Assembly (NCBI RefSeq): GCF_024198175.1
Contig: NZ_JAJVKV010000002.1
Span: 992,001-1,056,000 of the forward strand
DNA from: Pyxidicoccus xibeiensis
GTDB lineage: Bacteria; Myxococcota; Myxococcia; Myxococcales; Myxococcaceae
DNA: 64,000 bases
Direction of reading: 5' to 3'
Both the position numbers and the translations under genes were made by a program. The notes under the pieces are model-generated. The model was given only the letters and a program-made list of their open reading frames with translations, did not search any database and was not told the DNA's origin. How positions within the stretch are numbered: the stretch's first letter is position 1; each line of letters starts with the position of its first letter. Positions 36,507 through 45,409 of the stretch are shown in pieces.

Positions 36507-36875
36507 TCAGCAGGTTCCGCGTTGTTCCATCGCGTGGAACTCGGCCGCGAGGTCCAGCAGTTTACGAATGGCGCGTACGTGGTCGTTGCCGCAGTCGCGG
36601 AGGAACTTCGTGGCCCATCCCTCCGAGCTGATGATCTCTCCCTTCACCTCTCGGAGCCACTCCCTGAACCGGAGGTATCGATCATCCATGTTGCCTCGTG
36701 TGCTCAGGCAAAGGCGATATCCAAGAATGAAGCCTTCCATCGATTGAACACGGGGCTCGCCGATGAACATCTCCAGTCGCGCGAAGTCACGCCGGATGAC
36801 CAGCAGGTAGTCCAGTACGCTATCGAAACCACGATCCGGGATGTCCGCCGAAGTTTCTCGTCCCTGGTTGGTCAT
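36507..36875 (-). CDS. Small hypothetical protein, related to the 33480-33797 protein
   Basis: 122 aa, no signal peptide. It shares with the 105-aa protein at 33480 the segments MF, EGFILGYRLCL (versus MFIYGYEAAL), FREWL with a charged pattern after it, and a closing helix LLDLAAEF. The segment 36721-36780 is 55% GC by hand count, below the chromosome's norm. It sits just upstream of the DUF6209-like gene on the same strand but a 78-nt gap and a different base use argue against a shared operon. Possible immunity-like protein; unproven. Confidence 0.72.
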   Translation of the reverse strand: MTNQGRETSADIPDRGFDSVLDYLLVIRRDFARLEMFIGEPRVQSMEGFILGYRLCLSTRGNMDDRYLRFREWLREVKGEIISSEGWATKFLRDCGNDHVRAIRKLLDLAAEFHAMEQRGTC

Positions 36876-37014
36876 GGCTCGTTCACCGCCGCTGTCTCAT
36901 CACTGCAATCCTACCGGCCCACCAGACCCGGAATCCGAGGGTCCCCACACCGACTCGTTGAAACCGGACCGATGCGGTAGGCTCGTCCCTCCGAACACCC
37001 TCGAGCGAGCACGA

Positions 37015-38838
37015 ATGTCCCTGTTCAGGAGGCCCGCCCCCCCGGGCCAGCCGGCCGACGATTCCAATCGCAGCGTCACCCCCGTGGAGACGCCCGCGGC
37101 ACCCGCCGCTCCCCCCAGCCCCGTGCTCTCCGGGCCGCCCCGCCCGCGCACGGGCCTCACTGGCGCCAGCGCCGCGCTCCCGCCCAGGGCTCCTGCTCCG
37201 GGCGCCACCACCGGCTCGCGCCCCGCGCTCCCTCCCAACGAGGGCCCCGAGTTCCCCACCGAGCGCCGCTCCGTGGTCGTCTCCCCCGACGCCGCCATCC
37301 CCGAGCGCCGCCCACCGCCCGCGCCACCCGCCGAGCGTCGCCCACCCCCCGCGCCGCCCGCCGAGCGCCGTCCGCCCCCCGCCTCCGTCACGAGCCCCGA
37401 CGTGCCGGAGCGCCGGCCACCGAGCGCCCCCCCGGCCGCCTACGCCGGTCCCGAGCGTCGTGCTCCCGCCCCTCCTGGCGGCCCGGGCCCCGCCGCCGCT
37501 CGCACCCCGCAGCGCCGCAGCACCGACGGCGCCATGCCTGCGGCGGACAAGTTCTGGCCCACGCAGCCGCGCAACCTGGAGGAGACGGGCCTCAACACCA
37601 CCTTCATCGAGGAGCTGGTCCTCAAGGCCCTCTTCGCCGCCGGTGAGATGCGGGGCATGGACCTGGCCAACCGCCTCCGCCTGCCCACCACCATCGTCGA
37701 CGACATCATCGAGGGCCTGCGCCGTCAGAAGTACGTCGACATCCGCGGCGGCGGCGGCTCGGGCGTGGGCAAGTCCACGATGATCTACCAGCTCACTCCG
37801 TTCGTCACGGACGTGCTCCGGCAGATCAACGACCGCAACCGCTACAACGGCCCCGCGCCCATCCCCTTCCAGGAGTGGGTGGCCTCGGTGAAGAAGCAGA
37901 CCGTTCGCGGCAACCGCATCACCCGCACGCGGATGGAGGACAAGTTCGGCGACCTCGTCATCCGCGACTACATCTTCGACGGCATCGGCCCCGCGATGAA
38001 CTCCGGCCGCGCCATCTTCTTCTACGGCCCTCCTGGCAACGGCAAGACGGCCATCTGCCAGGGCATGGTGAACTGCTTCGACGGGGACATCTTCATCCCC
38101 CACGCCATCCTCATCGACGACTTCGTGGTGAAGATCTTCGACGCCAACCTCCACAAGCCCGTGGAGGAGGAGGGCGCCCCCGCGTATGACAGGCGCTGGG
38201 TGCGCTGCCGGCGTCCCCTCGTCGTGGTGGGCGGTGAGCTGACGCTGGAGATGCTCGACCTCGTCTACTCGCCGGAGGTGAGGTACTACGAGGCCCCGTT
38301 CCAGATGAAGGCCATGAACGGGATGCTCCTCATCGACGACTTCGGCCGTCAGAAGGTCTCCCCCAAGGACCTGCTGAACCGGTGGATCGTCCCCCTGGAG
38401 AGCGACATCGACATGCTCACCCTGCACACCGGCAAGAAGGTGCAGGTGCCCTTCGACGTGTTCGCCGCCTTCTCCACCAACCTGGACCCCAGCGACCTCG
38501 TGGACGACGCCTTCCTGCGCCGCGTCCGCTACAAGCTGGAGGTGCAGCGCCCGGACGAGGAGCAGTTCCACGAGATCTTCCAGATCATGTGCCGCAAGCG
38601 AGGCGTGCCCTACGACGCGTCCGCCGTGGACTACCTCCTCGACACGCACTACCGGCCGGTGGGGCGTCCGCTGGCGGCCTGCCAGCCCAGAGATCTCCTC
38701 GACCAGGTCATCGACATGGCGCACTACCAGGGCGTGGAGCCGCGCCTGGACGCCGCGCTGCTGGACTCGGCGGTGCGCGGCTACTTCGTGCGCTTCGACA
38801 AGGACAAGGCCGGAGGCAGCGCCGCCTCCGCCACCTGA
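37015..38838 (+). CDS. AAA family ATPase with proline-rich N-terminus
   Basis: 607 aa. Residues 1-175 are disordered, Pro/Ala/Arg-rich, with three near copies of ERRPPPAPPA. Residues about 190-245 form a winged-helix-like unit (ELVLKALFAAGEMRGMDLANRLRLPTTIVDDIIEGLRRQKYV). The AAA core has Walker A GPPGNGKTA near residue 344, Walker B GMLLIDDFGR near 440, and an Arg-finger helix (DAFLRRVRYKLEV). It lacks ClpX or RuvB specific motifs. The fold says a chaperone or motor ATPase; the partners are unknown. Same-strand neighbours are not related. The start, ATG 37015, has only a weak SD. Confidence 0.85.
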   Translation: MSLFRRPAPPGQPADDSNRSVTPVETPAAPAAPPSPVLSGPPRPRTGLTGASAALPPRAPAPGATTGSRPALPPNEGPEFPTERRSVVVSPDAAIPERRPPPAPPAERRPPPAPPAERRPPPASVTSPDVPERRPPSAPPAAYAGPERRAPAPPGGPGPAAARTPQRRSTDGAMPAADKFWPTQPRNLEETGLNTTFIEELVLKALFAAGEMRGMDLANRLRLPTTIVDDIIEGLRRQKYVDIRGGGGSGVGKSTMIYQLTPFVTDVLRQINDRNRYNGPAPIPFQEWVASVKKQTVRGNRITRTRMEDKFGDLVIRDYIFDGIGPAMNSGRAIFFYGPPGNGKTAICQGMVNCFDGDIFIPHAILIDDFVVKIFDANLHKPVEEEGAPAYDRRWVRCRRPLVVVGGELTLEMLDLVYSPEVRYYEAPFQMKAMNGMLLIDDFGRQKVSPKDLLNRWIVPLESDIDMLTLHTGKKVQVPFDVFAAFSTNLDPSDLVDDAFLRRVRYKLEVQRPDEEQFHEIFQIMCRKRGVPYDASAVDYLLDTHYRPVGRPLAACQPRDLLDQVIDMAHYQGVEPRLDAALLDSAVRGYFVRFDKDKAGGSAASAT

Positions 38839-38841
38839 GCC

Positions 38842-39630
38842 TCACCCGCCCGGGGCCGGTGTCGCGAAGGGGCCCCACGGCGACGGCTCCAGCCACCGGC
38901 GCACCTCGTCCATGGGGACGTTGGCCAGCACGTCCACCAGCGACATGCCGTGGACGAAGCGGCCCTCGCGCCCCTGCGGGTAGGGCGGGTGCCGGAAGCG
39001 CTGCCACAGCACGCGCACGTCCGCGTCCCGGAAGAGGCCAGGCTTCAGGTACAGCGTCGAGCCCATGCCCGAGTAGTACGTGTGCGCCCCGAGCTGCCGG
39101 CAGTACGCCACCAGCCGGCCCGTCTTGTCGTCGCCCTGCTTCTCCAGCGTGGAGGCCATGACGACGTGGGGCCGCAGCCCCAGCGGCTCGTGGAAGAGGG
39201 CCATGCTCCCCAGGAGCACCCGCAGCAGCGAGCCCGGCCCGGCCTCGCGCCCCGCCGCGTCGTAGAAGGGCTCCAGCAGCGGCAGCACCTGCGTGCCGAA
39301 GTGGGGCCGCCGCCCGTAGAGCGTCACCAGCGTCTGCAGGTGCTTGCGCGCCCAAGGCTGGCGCGCGTCCACCGCCAGGTCCTGGATGAGGGTGTCCCGG
39401 TGCGGGTCCTCCAGGGGGATGGACAGCCACTGGAAGCCGGGCTCGGTGGCCGGGGGCAGGGGCACGTTGGCCGGCAGCGCCACGCGGGTGCGCCGCTGCC
39501 AGCCGCGCCGCAGCCACTGCACGTTGTCCAGCACCAGCAGGGTGCCCGCGCGCGCCACCTGCTCGTAGAAGTCCACCCACGGCAGGTAGTGCGGCTGCTC
39601 GGCGACCAGGACTCCAGGAATGCCCGGCAC
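38842..39630 (-). CDS. WbqC-like family protein
   Basis: 262 aa. Hallmarks of the family occur in order: QPHYLPWVDFYEQ, then LDNVQWLRRGWQRR, then a His/Arg-rich middle. WbqC-type proteins occur in O-antigen and other sugar loci with an unproven role. The start is GTG 39630, since no ATG is in frame; the sequence GGAGGG upstream supports it. It ends 3 nt past the AAA ATPase gene, with which it converges. A polysaccharide cluster is not nearby, so the gene is an orphan. Confidence 0.87.
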   Translation of the reverse strand: MPGIPGVLVAEQPHYLPWVDFYEQVARAGTLLVLDNVQWLRRGWQRRTRVALPANVPLPPATEPGFQWLSIPLEDPHRDTLIQDLAVDARQPWARKHLQTLVTLYGRRPHFGTQVLPLLEPFYDAAGREAGPGSLLRVLLGSMALFHEPLGLRPHVVMASTLEKQGDDKTGRLVAYCRQLGAHTYYSGMGSTLYLKPGLFRDADVRVLWQRFRHPPYPQGREGRFVHGMSLVDVLANVPMDEVRRWLEPSPWGPFATPAPGG

Positions 39631-39819
39631 CCGCCCATCCTACCCTCCAGCGCCCTGCCGGCAGTCGACCTTCCACCATGGAAGCCCCCGCCCCCTCCCT
39701 CCTGCCAGCCTGTCAGGCCCTGGGTTATTTGAGACCCAGCCCTTGGAGGTATGGATCTGCAGTGCTGCGGGACTGTAGAATTTCATGATTATCGACTCCA
39801 AATACCCAGGAAGCCCCGG

Positions 39820-41880
39820 ATGAAGTTCCTGTGCATCAGCGCCAACTCCCAGCACCCCGTGGCGGAAGAGCTGCGCCGGCAGGGGCAGGAGGTGTCCGTC
39901 GCCGCTGACGCGGCCGCGGCGGGGAGCGTGTTGACGCACGAGGCCGTGGACGTCCTGGTGGTGGAGACGGAGGCGCTGGCGGTGGACGGGCGGTGGCTGG
40001 ACTCGCTGCGGTCGCTGGCGAGGCCGGACTCGCCCTTCGTGCTGGGGCTGGCACCGGCGGCCACGGAGGCCGCGCTGGAGCCGCTGCTGGCGGCGGGCGT
40101 GGACGAGTACCTGACGGCGCCCTTCGCGGCCGAGGACGTGCGTGCGCGGCGGCTGCTGCTGGAGCGGCGCGGCCGGGCGCGGCAGCAGCGGCGCTCGTCC
40201 GAGGAGGCGGCGCGCGGGGAGATGGAGCGCCTGGCCGCCATCATCCAGACGCAGGCGGACGTGGCGATGGCGGGGCTGAACCTGGATGAAATCATGCGGC
40301 TGCTGTGCGAGCGCTCGCGCGTGCTGTGCGGCGCGGACGGCGCGGCGGTGGCGCTGGTGGAGGACGGGATGGTGGAGTACCGGGTGACCACCGGCAGCGT
40401 GGCGGCCCACACCGGGTTCCGGCTGAAGGTGGAGGGCAGCCTCACCGGCTCCAGCCTGCTGCGCGGCGAGGTGATGCGCACCGACGACACCGAGGACGAC
40501 GTGCGCGTCAACGTGCAGGCCACGCGGCGGGTGGGGGCGCGCTCGATGATCTGCGTCCCGCTGTGGCGCGAGTCGCGGCCGGTGGGCGCGCTCAACGTGG
40601 TCTCCTCCCGCCCGAATACGTTCGACGACCGGGACGTGCGCACGCTGGAGCTGATGGCGGGCCTGCTCGGCGCGGCCATGGGCAACGCGGCGGAGGCGAA
40701 GGCGCGCCAGGAGCTGATGGCCCAGCGCACCGCCGCGCTCGCCGCGCTGCAGGAGTCGCAGGAGCTGTTCGCGTCCTTCATGAACAACAGCCCGGCGGTG
40801 GCGTTCATCAAGGACTCGCAGGGCCGGCGCATCTGGGTGAACGAGCCCTACCGCCGCTTCTTCCAGCTTCCGGAGAGCATGGACCTGGCGGTGCTGGACG
40901 ACACGGACCTGATGCCGGCGGCCTCCGCGGCGCACGTGCAGCGCGAGGATCAGTTGGTGCTGGCGTCGGGCAAGCCCAGCGCCACCGAGGGGATGATTCC
41001 CGCCCGGGACGGCACCCCGCGCCACTGGCTCACCTACCGCTTCATCGTGAAGGAGCGCTCGGGGCGGCGCCTGCTGGGCGGTGTGTCCATCGACATCACC
41101 GACCGCAAGGCCATGCAGGCGCAGCTCGTGGTGGCGGACCGGCTGGCGGCGGTGGGCACGCTCGCGGCGGGCGTGGCGCACGAAATCAACAACCCGCTGG
41201 CCTTCGTCCTGTCCAACCTGTCCTTCCTCTCCGGAGAGCTCCAGGGCGTCGCGCGCGAGCTGCCGCCGGGGCGCATCTCGGAGATGGAGGAGGTGCTGCG
41301 CGAGGCCGTGGACGGGGCGCACCGCGTGCGGCACATCGTGCGTGACCTGCGGACGTTCTCCCGCGGGGACGACGAGGTGGCCACCGCCGTCAACGTCCAG
41401 GCGGTGCTGGAGTCGGCCATCACCATGGCGCGCGGCGAGCTGAAGATGCGCGCGCAGGTCGTCCGCGAGTACCGCGACGTGCCGCTGGTGGAGGGCAACG
41501 AGGGCCGCTTCGGGCAGGTGTTCCTCAACCTGCTCATCAACGCCGCGCAGGCCATTGCGCCGGGCCATCCGGAGCAGAACGAGGTGCGCCTGGTGCTGCG
41601 GCACTCGGCGGACCGGGTCATCATCGAGGTGCGCGACACCGGCGTGGGCATGGCTCCGGAGGTGCGCGCGCGCATCTTCGACCCGTTCTTCACCACCAAG
41701 CCGGTGGGCGAGGGCACCGGGCTGGGGCTGTCCATCTGCCACGGCATCGTCACCGGCTTCGGCGGGGAGATCTCCGTGGAGAGCGAGGAGGGGCGGGGCA
41801 GCACCTTCCGCGTGTCCCTGCCGGTGGCGCAGCGCTCGCGCGAGGCGTCGCCGCCCATGCGCCTGCACCTGGTGGGCTGA
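39820..41880 (+). CDS. Sensor histidine kinase with degenerate receiver, GAF and PAS domains
   Basis: 686-aa cytosolic kinase, no membrane helix. Residues 1-125 follow a receiver fold, but the phospho-acceptor Asp is replaced (LVVETEAL) and the conserved Lys position reads DEYLTAPF, so it cannot be phosphorylated normally. GAF is at about 145-305, PAS at 330-440 (NNSPAVAFIKDSQGRRIWVNEPYRR). HisKA carries the phosphorylated His in GVAHEINNP at residue 454; the ATPase domain has NLLINAAQA, DTGVGM, GTGLGLSI. No cognate response regulator is adjacent. ATG 39820 (MKFLC) is preferred over an in-frame upstream ATG. Confidence 0.95.
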   Translation: MKFLCISANSQHPVAEELRRQGQEVSVAADAAAAGSVLTHEAVDVLVVETEALAVDGRWLDSLRSLARPDSPFVLGLAPAATEAALEPLLAAGVDEYLTAPFAAEDVRARRLLLERRGRARQQRRSSEEAARGEMERLAAIIQTQADVAMAGLNLDEIMRLLCERSRVLCGADGAAVALVEDGMVEYRVTTGSVAAHTGFRLKVEGSLTGSSLLRGEVMRTDDTEDDVRVNVQATRRVGARSMICVPLWRESRPVGALNVVSSRPNTFDDRDVRTLELMAGLLGAAMGNAAEAKARQELMAQRTAALAALQESQELFASFMNNSPAVAFIKDSQGRRIWVNEPYRRFFQLPESMDLAVLDDTDLMPAASAAHVQREDQLVLASGKPSATEGMIPARDGTPRHWLTYRFIVKERSGRRLLGGVSIDITDRKAMQAQLVVADRLAAVGTLAAGVAHEINNPLAFVLSNLSFLSGELQGVARELPPGRISEMEEVLREAVDGAHRVRHIVRDLRTFSRGDDEVATAVNVQAVLESAITMARGELKMRAQVVREYRDVPLVEGNEGRFGQVFLNLLINAAQAIAPGHPEQNEVRLVLRHSADRVIIEVRDTGVGMAPEVRARIFDPFFTTKPVGEGTGLGLSICHGIVTGFGGEISVESEEGRGSTFRVSLPVAQRSREASPPMRLHLVG

Positions 41881-41889
41881 GCCGCCGCT

Positions 41890-42672
41890 TCAGCGCCGGA
41901 ACAGGGGCGGGAAGACGCGCGGCGCCTTCTTCTTGCGCACGCAGCGCACGTCCGCGTCCATGTAGCAGGCGGAGAAGGCGCGGCGGCGCAGCCCGGGGCG
42001 GCCGCGTCCGGAGCGATGCCACACGTGGTTGTGGATGAGCAGCGACTCGCCGGCGCGCACGGGCAGGGGCACGGCGCGGCGCTCCGCGTCGGCGGCGGCC
42101 ACCGCGTCCGGGGGGATGACGCCCCCCAGCTCCGTCACCAGGCCGCCCCGGTGGCTTCCGGGCACGACCTCCAGGCAGCCTCCGTCCACGGGGGCGTCGT
42201 CCAGCGCCGTCCAGATCTGCAGCTCCGGCTCGCGGGTGAGGCCCCAGAGGCGGCCCCCGTCCTGGTGCCACGGCAGGTTGCTGCCGCCGGCCTGGCCCTT
42301 GTGGAAGAGGATGGCGCGGTACAGGACGACGTCACCGGAGATGCGGGCGCGGGCGATGCGCTCGAACAGCGGGTTCTCCATCCACGCGAGGAAGCGCGGG
42401 TCCTTCTCCAGCTTCTCCAGCTTGCGGTAGTCGAGCGACGGCCCCTGCCAGCCCAGCCCCAGCGGCGCGTCCTCGTAGCGGCCGGTGGTGGCGTCCGGCT
42501 GGAAGAACAGCCCCGGGTACGCGACGCGGCCGAGCATGAGGTCGTCTGCCCGCTCGCGCAGGGCCTCCAGCCCCGCCTCGCCCAGCACGGGGCCCAGGCG
42601 CGCATAGCCGTGCTCGGCGTAGTGCGCGAGCAAGGGGCCGATATCGAACTGTTCCGCGTCCACGCAGAGCAT
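41890..42672 (-). CDS. Phytanoyl-CoA dioxygenase-family oxygenase
   Basis: 260-aa Fe(II)/2-oxoglutarate oxygenase of the PhyH group. The metal triad is visible: His and Asp in WHQDGG near residue 137 and the second His in NHVWHRSG near 217, followed by Arg in the 2-oxoglutarate site (GRPGLRRRAF). Such enzymes hydroxylate lipids, amino acids or natural-product precursors; nothing adjacent names a substrate. It converges with the kinase gene (stop codons 10 nt apart). The C-terminus is unusually basic (RKKKAPR). Confidence 0.9.
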   Translation of the reverse strand: MLCVDAEQFDIGPLLAHYAEHGYARLGPVLGEAGLEALRERADDLMLGRVAYPGLFFQPDATTGRYEDAPLGLGWQGPSLDYRKLEKLEKDPRFLAWMENPLFERIARARISGDVVLYRAILFHKGQAGGSNLPWHQDGGRLWGLTREPELQIWTALDDAPVDGGCLEVVPGSHRGGLVTELGGVIPPDAVAAADAERRAVPLPVRAGESLLIHNHVWHRSGRGRPGLRRRAFSACYMDADVRCVRKKKAPRVFPPLFRR

Positions 42673-42784
42673 GCGCCTCCCTCATAACCCGGCACGGCGC
42701 TTCCTGGGAGCGTCCAGGAAGGGAATGCCCGGCCACCCGGAGACCTTGCGCCACCCGCCAGGGAGCCCCATGGTTGGAAGTGGC

Positions 42785-43741
42785 ATGCCCTACCGTCGCA
42801 ACACGCGCTTCGTCACCGCCCCGGATGGGACCCGGGTGGCCTGGCATACGCACTACGGGAACCTGTCGGAAGAGGCCGCGGACGCGGAGCTGAGGGACAG
42901 GCCTCCGGTGCTGCTGACCAACGGGATTGGGACGTCCGAGAACTTCTGGCGCTACATCGTCGGCAACCTGGAGCAGGACCACCGGGTGACGCACTGGAAC
43001 TACCGGGGGCATGGCAGCAGCGAGGACTCGTGCAACGGGGACTACCGGGTGCCGGTGCACGTGGACGACCTGGAGCGCGTCACCGAGGCGGTGATGGCCC
43101 GGGGCGACGGCCGTCCGCCGCACCACGTGGCGTTCTCCATGGGGGTGCGCGTCCTGCTGGAGCTGTACCAGCGGCGGCCGGACCTGGTGCCCTCGATGAC
43201 GCTCATCGCGGGGACGCCGGGAGCGCCGGGCTCGGGCACGGACCGGCTGACGGCCCGCGTGGCGCTGACGGCCACCCGGGGGCTGTTCCGGGCCACCACG
43301 CCCGTCCTTCCGCTGGCGGCGCCGGTGGTGCACGCGGTGATTTCCAGCCGCTTCGCCTATCCCCTGGGCCGGGCGATGGGCGCGCTCCGCCCCCGAGCGC
43401 CGCGCGCGGACATCGAGGAGTTCATGCGGGCGCTGCGGCGGATGAGCCCAGAGGCGTACTGGCACACGCTGTGCGGGCTGGCGGAGGGCCATGCCTGGGA
43501 CGTGGTGTCCCGGGTGCGGGTGCCCACGCTCATCATCGCCGCCCGCGACGACACCCTGGTGCCGCTGAGCGAGATGGAGCGCATGCGCGACGCGATGCCG
43601 CATGCGCACTGGCTCCGGGTGGATGACGCCGGCCACGCGGGGCTGCTGGAGGCGGGCACGGAGATCGCCGACGCCGTCCGGGGCTTCCTGGTGGACCACG
43701 GCCTGGAGCCCGACCGGCGCGGCGCGCCCTTCCCGGGGTGA
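42785..43741 (+). CDS. Alpha/beta-fold hydrolase
   Basis: 318 aa. Features: oxyanion strand PPVLLTNGIGTSENFW, the WNYRGHGSS segment, the nucleophile elbow FSMGVR (variant, Gly-Val in place of the usual GG), acid in IIAARDDTLVP, catalytic His in VDDAGHAGLLE. The GxSxG motif is thus F-S-M-G-V, still S in place. Starts at 42770 and 42785 are both plausible (AGGGAG and GGAAG upstream, respectively); I list the later one. The carrier of its substrate is unknown. Confidence 0.87.
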   Translation: MPYRRNTRFVTAPDGTRVAWHTHYGNLSEEAADAELRDRPPVLLTNGIGTSENFWRYIVGNLEQDHRVTHWNYRGHGSSEDSCNGDYRVPVHVDDLERVTEAVMARGDGRPPHHVAFSMGVRVLLELYQRRPDLVPSMTLIAGTPGAPGSGTDRLTARVALTATRGLFRATTPVLPLAAPVVHAVISSRFAYPLGRAMGALRPRAPRADIEEFMRALRRMSPEAYWHTLCGLAEGHAWDVVSRVRVPTLIIAARDDTLVPLSEMERMRDAMPHAHWLRVDDAGHAGLLEAGTEIADAVRGFLVDHGLEPDRRGAPFPG

Positions 43742-43766
43742 GCCGCGGCCCGTGGCACGGGGCCAC

Positions 43767-44384
43767 CTACCGGGAGGCGGTGGTCGGGGCCTTGTCGAAG
43801 TGGTGCGGGGCGAAGAGCGTGGCCTTCTCGGCGTTGCGGACCCAGGGCGTCTCTCCGTCGAGGAGCTCCACGCTCTCCTCCAGCACGCCGCGCTCGTAGC
43901 CGTACGTCTGGGAGATGCGGTAGCGGTCGAAGGGCGCGAAGCGGCTGATGTCCGGGCGCAGCTCCAGGACGGCCTCGCGGAACTCGGCGTCGGTGTGGCC
44001 GGCGCCGTCGCCGAGTGACGAGCGGATGGCGCTGGAGACGCGGCCGGCCGCATCCGGCGCGGTGTAGTCCAGCCGGAAGTACATCATCTGCTCTCGCGGC
44101 CCCGCGCTCCCGTCATAGTCGGGGTGGGCACGGCGCAGGCTCTTCACCGACTCCCAGTGGCCCGCGTACCGGCGCTGCTCCACGGTGAAGGTGTAGTCGA
44201 ACTCGGGAATGCGCTTCCAGGTGCCGCCCTCCAGCCGCTCCGCCTCGCCCCGGCCCACCCAGACGAGGGTGAGCACGGGCTCCGGCCCGGGCCCGGCCTG
44301 CAGCGGCACCATCCCCCCACGCGAGGAGCCACAGCCCGCCAGCGCGAAGCACACCATCAGCATCATCGGAATCCGGAGCGTCAT
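43767..44384 (-). CDS. Lipoprotein of unknown function
   Basis: 205 aa with a strong signal peptide and lipobox LAGCGS (Cys 18). The mature body starts with a basic segment around LVWVGRGEAERLEGGTWKRIPEF, then a Tyr/Arg-rich part (FTVEQRRYAGHWESVKSLRR), then a helix-rich end. No catalytic motif is seen. It is divergent from the LysR regulator 124 nt away; a target of that regulator is a natural guess but unproven. Its stop faces the upstream hydrolase within 25 nt. Confidence 0.75.
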   Translation of the reverse strand: MTLRIPMMLMVCFALAGCGSSRGGMVPLQAGPGPEPVLTLVWVGRGEAERLEGGTWKRIPEFDYTFTVEQRRYAGHWESVKSLRRAHPDYDGSAGPREQMMYFRLDYTAPDAAGRVSSAIRSSLGDGAGHTDAEFREAVLELRPDISRFAPFDRYRISQTYGYERGVLEESVELLDGETPWVRNAEKATLFAPHHFDKAPTTASR

Positions 44385-44490
44385 CGTCTTCTCGTCCTTC
44401 ACGGGCGCCAGGGCGCCAGGGAGCGGAATGCTCGTGACGCAACGTGCGCCCAGATGGCCCGGACAACAATCCAGCCTCTTTCCAACGCAC

Positions 44491-44508
44491 TGTTGTAGAG
44501 ATGCAACA
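44491..44508 (+). promoter_or_regulatory. Possible LysR operator abutting the start of the LysR gene
   Basis: Inverted repeat TGTTG-N8-CAACA ends right at the LysR-gene ATG (44509), with a partial copy CAACAAT at 44464-44470. LysR regulators bind such dyads (T-N11-A type) between divergent genes. Half-sites are short, so this is suggestive only. Confidence 0.35.
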
Positions 44509-45396
44509 ATGGACCTGAACCACCTCACCTTCTTCCAGGCCGTGGCGGAGACGCGGAGCTTCACGAAGGCGGCCGGGCGGCTGGGGCTCGACAAGTCGCG
44601 GGTGAGCCGGGCGCTGCGGGCCCTGGAGGACACGCTGGGGACCCCGCTGCTGGTCCGCACGACGCGCTCGGTGCGGCTGACCTCCGAGGGCGAGGCGCTG
44701 CTGCGCCAGGTGGCGCCGCTGCTCTCGGGCCTGCGGGCCGCGGTGGAGAGCGCGCCCGACACGTCCTCGATTCCCACTGGCGACGTGACGCTCACCGCGC
44801 CGCCGGATGTGGGGCGCGCGCTGCTGGCGCCGGTGCTGGCGCACTTCCGGGTCCGCCAGCCGGGGGTGCGGGTGCGAGTGGTGCTGACGTACGACGTGGT
44901 GGACCTGATGGAGGAAGGCGTGGACCTCGCGCTGCGCGTGGGCCGGCCGGGCGCCGGCAGCTTCGTCGCCCGCAAGCTGATGGACCTGGAGGCCGGCTTC
45001 TTCGCGTCGCCCCGGTACCTCGAGCGCAGGGGCGTTCCCACCGCGCTCACGGACCTCGCGGGCCACGAGTGCCTGTGGCCCGCGCCCCCGCGAGGGCGGG
45101 GGCCCTTCCGCGCGGGGGGAGGGAGGCCACCGCCGGCCGCCTCGGTGCAGTGCTCCGACTTCGGCTTCCTGGTGGAGCTGGCGCGGGCAGGAGGAGGGGT
45201 GGCGCTGCTCCCCACCTTCCTCGCGGCCCAGGACGTTGCCCTGGGGGCGCTGGTGCGCCTCCTGCCGGAGCAGGCCTTCCGCGATGCGCCGCTGTTCCTC
45301 GTGTCCCGGCCTGGAAGGCCGGTGCCGCCACGGGTGCAGGTGCTCAAGGACTTCCTGCGGGAGACGCTGGCACATGGCAGAAGTCGAAGCGGGTAG
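44509..45396 (+). CDS. LysR family transcriptional regulator
   Basis: 295 aa. The N-terminal helix-turn-helix (residues 1-60: FFQAVAETRSFTKAAGRLGLDKSRVSRALRALE) is textbook LysR, followed by a linker helix and an effector domain (GDVTLTAPPDVG... LLPTFLAAQ). LysR proteins control a divergently placed gene, here the lipoprotein at 43767-44384, and often themselves. The ATG 44509 aligns exactly with the family start. The effector domain is slightly shorter than the usual 200 residues. Effector unknown. Confidence 0.94.
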   Translation: MDLNHLTFFQAVAETRSFTKAAGRLGLDKSRVSRALRALEDTLGTPLLVRTTRSVRLTSEGEALLRQVAPLLSGLRAAVESAPDTSSIPTGDVTLTAPPDVGRALLAPVLAHFRVRQPGVRVRVVLTYDVVDLMEEGVDLALRVGRPGAGSFVARKLMDLEAGFFASPRYLERRGVPTALTDLAGHECLWPAPPRGRGPFRAGGGRPPPAASVQCSDFGFLVELARAGGGVALLPTFLAAQDVALGALVRLLPEQAFRDAPLFLVSRPGRPVPPRVQVLKDFLRETLAHGRSRSG

Positions 45397-45409
45397 GGTT
45401 GGACGTGCC

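Noticed and set aside
36883..38724. A 613-residue frame antisense to the AAA ATPase
   Set aside because: Composition is that of a shadow frame; the AAA gene has Walker A and B on the + strand.
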